Part shown: positions 45,506-46,486 of the stretch, piece after piece | Layout: each line of letters opens with the position of its first letter | Position numbering within the stretch: position 1 is the stretch's first letter | Assembly: GCA_000424365.1 (NCBI GenBank) | Contig: AUJT01000029.1 | Location: 1 to 46,486, forward strand | Source: Lachnospiraceae bacterium NK4A144 | Lineage (GTDB): Bacteria > Bacillota > Clostridia > Lachnospirales > Lachnospiraceae | DNA: 46,486 nucleotides | Reading direction: 5' to 3' | Made by a program: the position numbers and the translations under genes | Notes under the pieces: generated by a model | Seen by the model: only the letters and a program-made list of their open reading frames with translations | Told to the model about the DNA's origin: nothing | Database searches by the model: none

Positions 45506-45534
45506 AGTATGGACCAAAATACATAAATAGTCAA
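45506..45534 (-). promoter_or_regulatory. Promoter of araR operon, proximal
   Basis: On the minus strand TTGACT (45529-45534), a 17-nt spacer and CATACT (45506-45511). A TTGTACAT operator-like site directly overlaps the -10 end. The leader would be about 118 nt. Confidence 0.6.
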
Positions 45535-45592
45535 CAATGTATTGCAAATTTGTAGGTTGTACTAGTTTTTCATTGTTGTTTTTGTACATTTT

Positions 45593-45621
45593 TATATACA
45601 GTCAGATCAATTTGCCGTCAA
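45593..45621 (-). promoter_or_regulatory. Promoter of araR operon, distal
   Basis: On the minus strand TTGACG (45616-45621), a 17-nt spacer and TATATA (45593-45598), with a TGTACA half-site immediately downstream near the start point. One of the two promoters may be dominant; sequence alone cannot tell. Confidence 0.5.
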
Positions 45622-45789
45622 AATGGTTATTTAATCGACTTAACCACAGTTTTTTGTTGAGTGTATACAACATATACATTGTTTTCAGCTTGTACAGCGA
45701 AATTTGTACGTTTTGATATGTACCTATAATATACCATTCCTGTTCTTGCCCAGCTCAAAAGTTACGAACAGTTACATTTGCACACAAAA

Positions 45790-45824
45790 AAGCCTGTAAA
45801 TCGTATCTAACAATTTACAGGCTT
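45790..45824 (-). terminator. Terminator of the rRNA/tRNA operon
   Basis: AAGCCTGTAAAT pairs perfectly with ATTTACAGGCTT around an 11-nt loop and is followed by TTTTTTGTG on the minus strand, seven bases after the last tRNA. Confidence 0.93.
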
Positions 45825-45830
45825 GAATAG

Positions 45831-45904
45831 TGGAGCTTCAGGGACTCGAACCCGGGACCGGACGGTTATGAGCCGTCTGCTCTAACCAACTGAGCTAAAG
45901 CTCC
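45831..45904 (-). tRNA. tRNA with CAT anticodon (Ile2 or elongator Met)
   Basis: A 74-nt cloverleaf: acceptor GGAGCTT/AAGCTCC, anticodon loop CTCATAA between GACGG and CCGTC, T arm GGGTTCGAGTCCC; discriminator A, no encoded CCA. The body (TTTAGCTCAGTTGGTTAGAG, GACGGCTCATAACCGTC) is close to what I recall as Bacillus tRNA-Ile(CAU), where C34 becomes lysidine, but elongator Met cannot be ruled out by eye. It is not initiator Met, as the first pair is a normal G-C. Confidence 0.92.
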
Positions 45905-45926
45905 ATATACAATTTTAGTAAAAAGC

Positions 45927-45951
45927 ACCTCGCGTTACTTGCGCGAAGCGC
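45927..45951. repeat. Possible decayed copy of the asnA-region repeat
   Basis: Between two tRNA genes, ACCTCGCGTTACTTGCGCGAAGCGC shares the ACCTCGC start and an ACTTGC segment with the repeat units at 19421-19500. On the minus strand it reads CGCGAGGTGCTTTT, like the GAGGT-TTTT loop. The similarity is weak and short. Confidence 0.3.
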
Positions 45952-45959
45952 TAAATGAA

Positions 45960-46031
45960 TGACCCGGACGGGAATTGAACCCGTGTTACCGCCGTGAAAG
46001 GGCGATGTCTTGACCGCTTGACCACCGGGCC
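45960..46031 (-). tRNA. tRNA-Glu (anticodon TTC)
   Basis: A 72-nt cloverleaf: acceptor GGCCCGG/CCGGGTC with one G-T pair, anticodon loop CTTTCAC between CGCC and GGCG, T arm GGGTTCAATTCCC, discriminator A. The CCA end is not encoded. It begins four bases after tRNA-Asn. Confidence 0.96.
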
Positions 46032-46035
46032 GGAG

Positions 46036-46107
46036 CTCCCCGAGCAGGGCTCGAACCTGCAACAACTCGGTTAACAGCCGAGTGCTCTACCATTGAGCTA
46101 TCGAGGA
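46036..46107 (-). tRNA. tRNA-Asn (anticodon GTT)
   Basis: A 72-nt cloverleaf: acceptor TCCTCGA/TCGGGGA with one G-T pair, anticodon loop CTGTTAA between CTCGG and CCGAG, T arm GCAGGTTCGAGCCCTGC, discriminator G. No encoded CCA. Confidence 0.96.
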
Positions 46108-46180
46108 ATATTGATGCTATGTACATCAAGAACCGAACATCGAATCATTTTTCCATCCGGGAATAACTCCCGATTTATCT
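46108..46180 (-). other. 23S-tRNA spacer with two hairpins, no 5S rRNA
   Basis: The 73-nt stretch after 23S rRNA has CGGGA/TCCCG (46158-46172) and TTGATG/CATCAA (46111-46129) hairpins, probably rRNA/tRNA processing sites. It is too short for a 5S gene (about 117 nt). Confidence 0.7.

Positions 46181-46486
<306 letters not shown>

Larger units (their letters stand above)
45409..45723. promoter_or_regulatory. Operator array: eight TGTAC half-sites upstream of araR
   Basis: TGTAC or its complement occurs at 45410, 45429, 45500, 45558, 45584, 45692, 45706 and 45719. The clearest pair is the inverted repeat TTGTACAT (45409-45416) and ATGTACAA (45428-45435), 19 bp between centres. Two of the sites touch the -10 regions of the promoters at 45506 and 45593. 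About 0.6 occurrences would be expected by chance in this length. The sites agree with the AraR half-site TTGTAC/GTACAA known from Bacillus. The rest of this 450-nt gene-free stretch (45383-45830) is AT-rich. Confidence 0.7.

Overview
The window looks like chromosomal core sequence from an anaerobic low-to-mid GC Firmicute. The best fit is the family Lachnospiraceae (a Butyrivibrio/Pseudobutyrivibrio/Roseburia-type genome). The grounds are the AddAB nuclease pair instead of RecBCD, HemZ, AsnA, a PTS HPr of the 'ALMGMGV' type, an HPr-like paralogue, a DUF342/FapA protein outside a flagellar locus, tRNAs without encoded CCA, and the general style of the genes. No species can be named from the sequence alone. 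Nearly every gene is on the minus strand; the exceptions are the transposase remnant, one epimerase and a tRNA-Arg pair.

Layout from left to right. 1-347: the right end of an IS1182-type insertion sequence whose hairpin terminus stops 16 bp from the next gene. 364-4303: a DUF819 membrane protein divergent from an L-Ala-D/L-Glu-type dipeptide epimerase, then a convergent PepD dipeptidase, together suggesting peptide or murein-peptide use. 4394-11924: ybaK, a flippase-like membrane protein, valS, a FapA-like protein, a 49-residue acidic protein, and a zinc-ribbon/TPR membrane protein with a poly-Gln tail. 12002-13904: ptsH-ptsI. 14142-18643: a nuclease-helicase fusion, thiN and hemZ. 18806-19030: an HPr/Crh-like protein. 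19421-24892: asnA with a repeat-bearing 3' region, map, a VanZ-like protein, an orphan permease, guaB and a DUF6106-like protein. 25007-33089: VanZ-like, addB, addA and a CPBP protease. 33179-36032: hslO-nadE. 36224-36416: two identical tRNA-Arg genes. 36564-37409: a GNAT acetyltransferase. 37589-45382: a pentose-type ABC transporter operon with an FGGY kinase and an AraR-like repressor. 45790-46486: the 3' end of an rRNA operon (23S, tRNA-Asn, tRNA-Glu, tRNA with CAT anticodon, terminator).

The most interesting points are these. (1) The true HPr keeps His15 but has Lys at position 46, while a separate HPr-like protein has no histidine in the loop but keeps the Ser-containing KSILG segment; the catalytic and regulatory sites therefore seem divided between two proteins. 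(2) Two tandem hairpins after asnA share a 13-nt loop on different, compensating stems. (3) A dense array of TTGTAC-type half-sites lies around two good promoters upstream of the AraR-like gene. (4) A valS-fapA-small protein-TPR operon contains a protein with TPR-like regions on both sides of the membrane. (5) The rRNA operon end has no 5S gene in the usual place. I saw no CRISPR array, prophage, or recognisable defence island.
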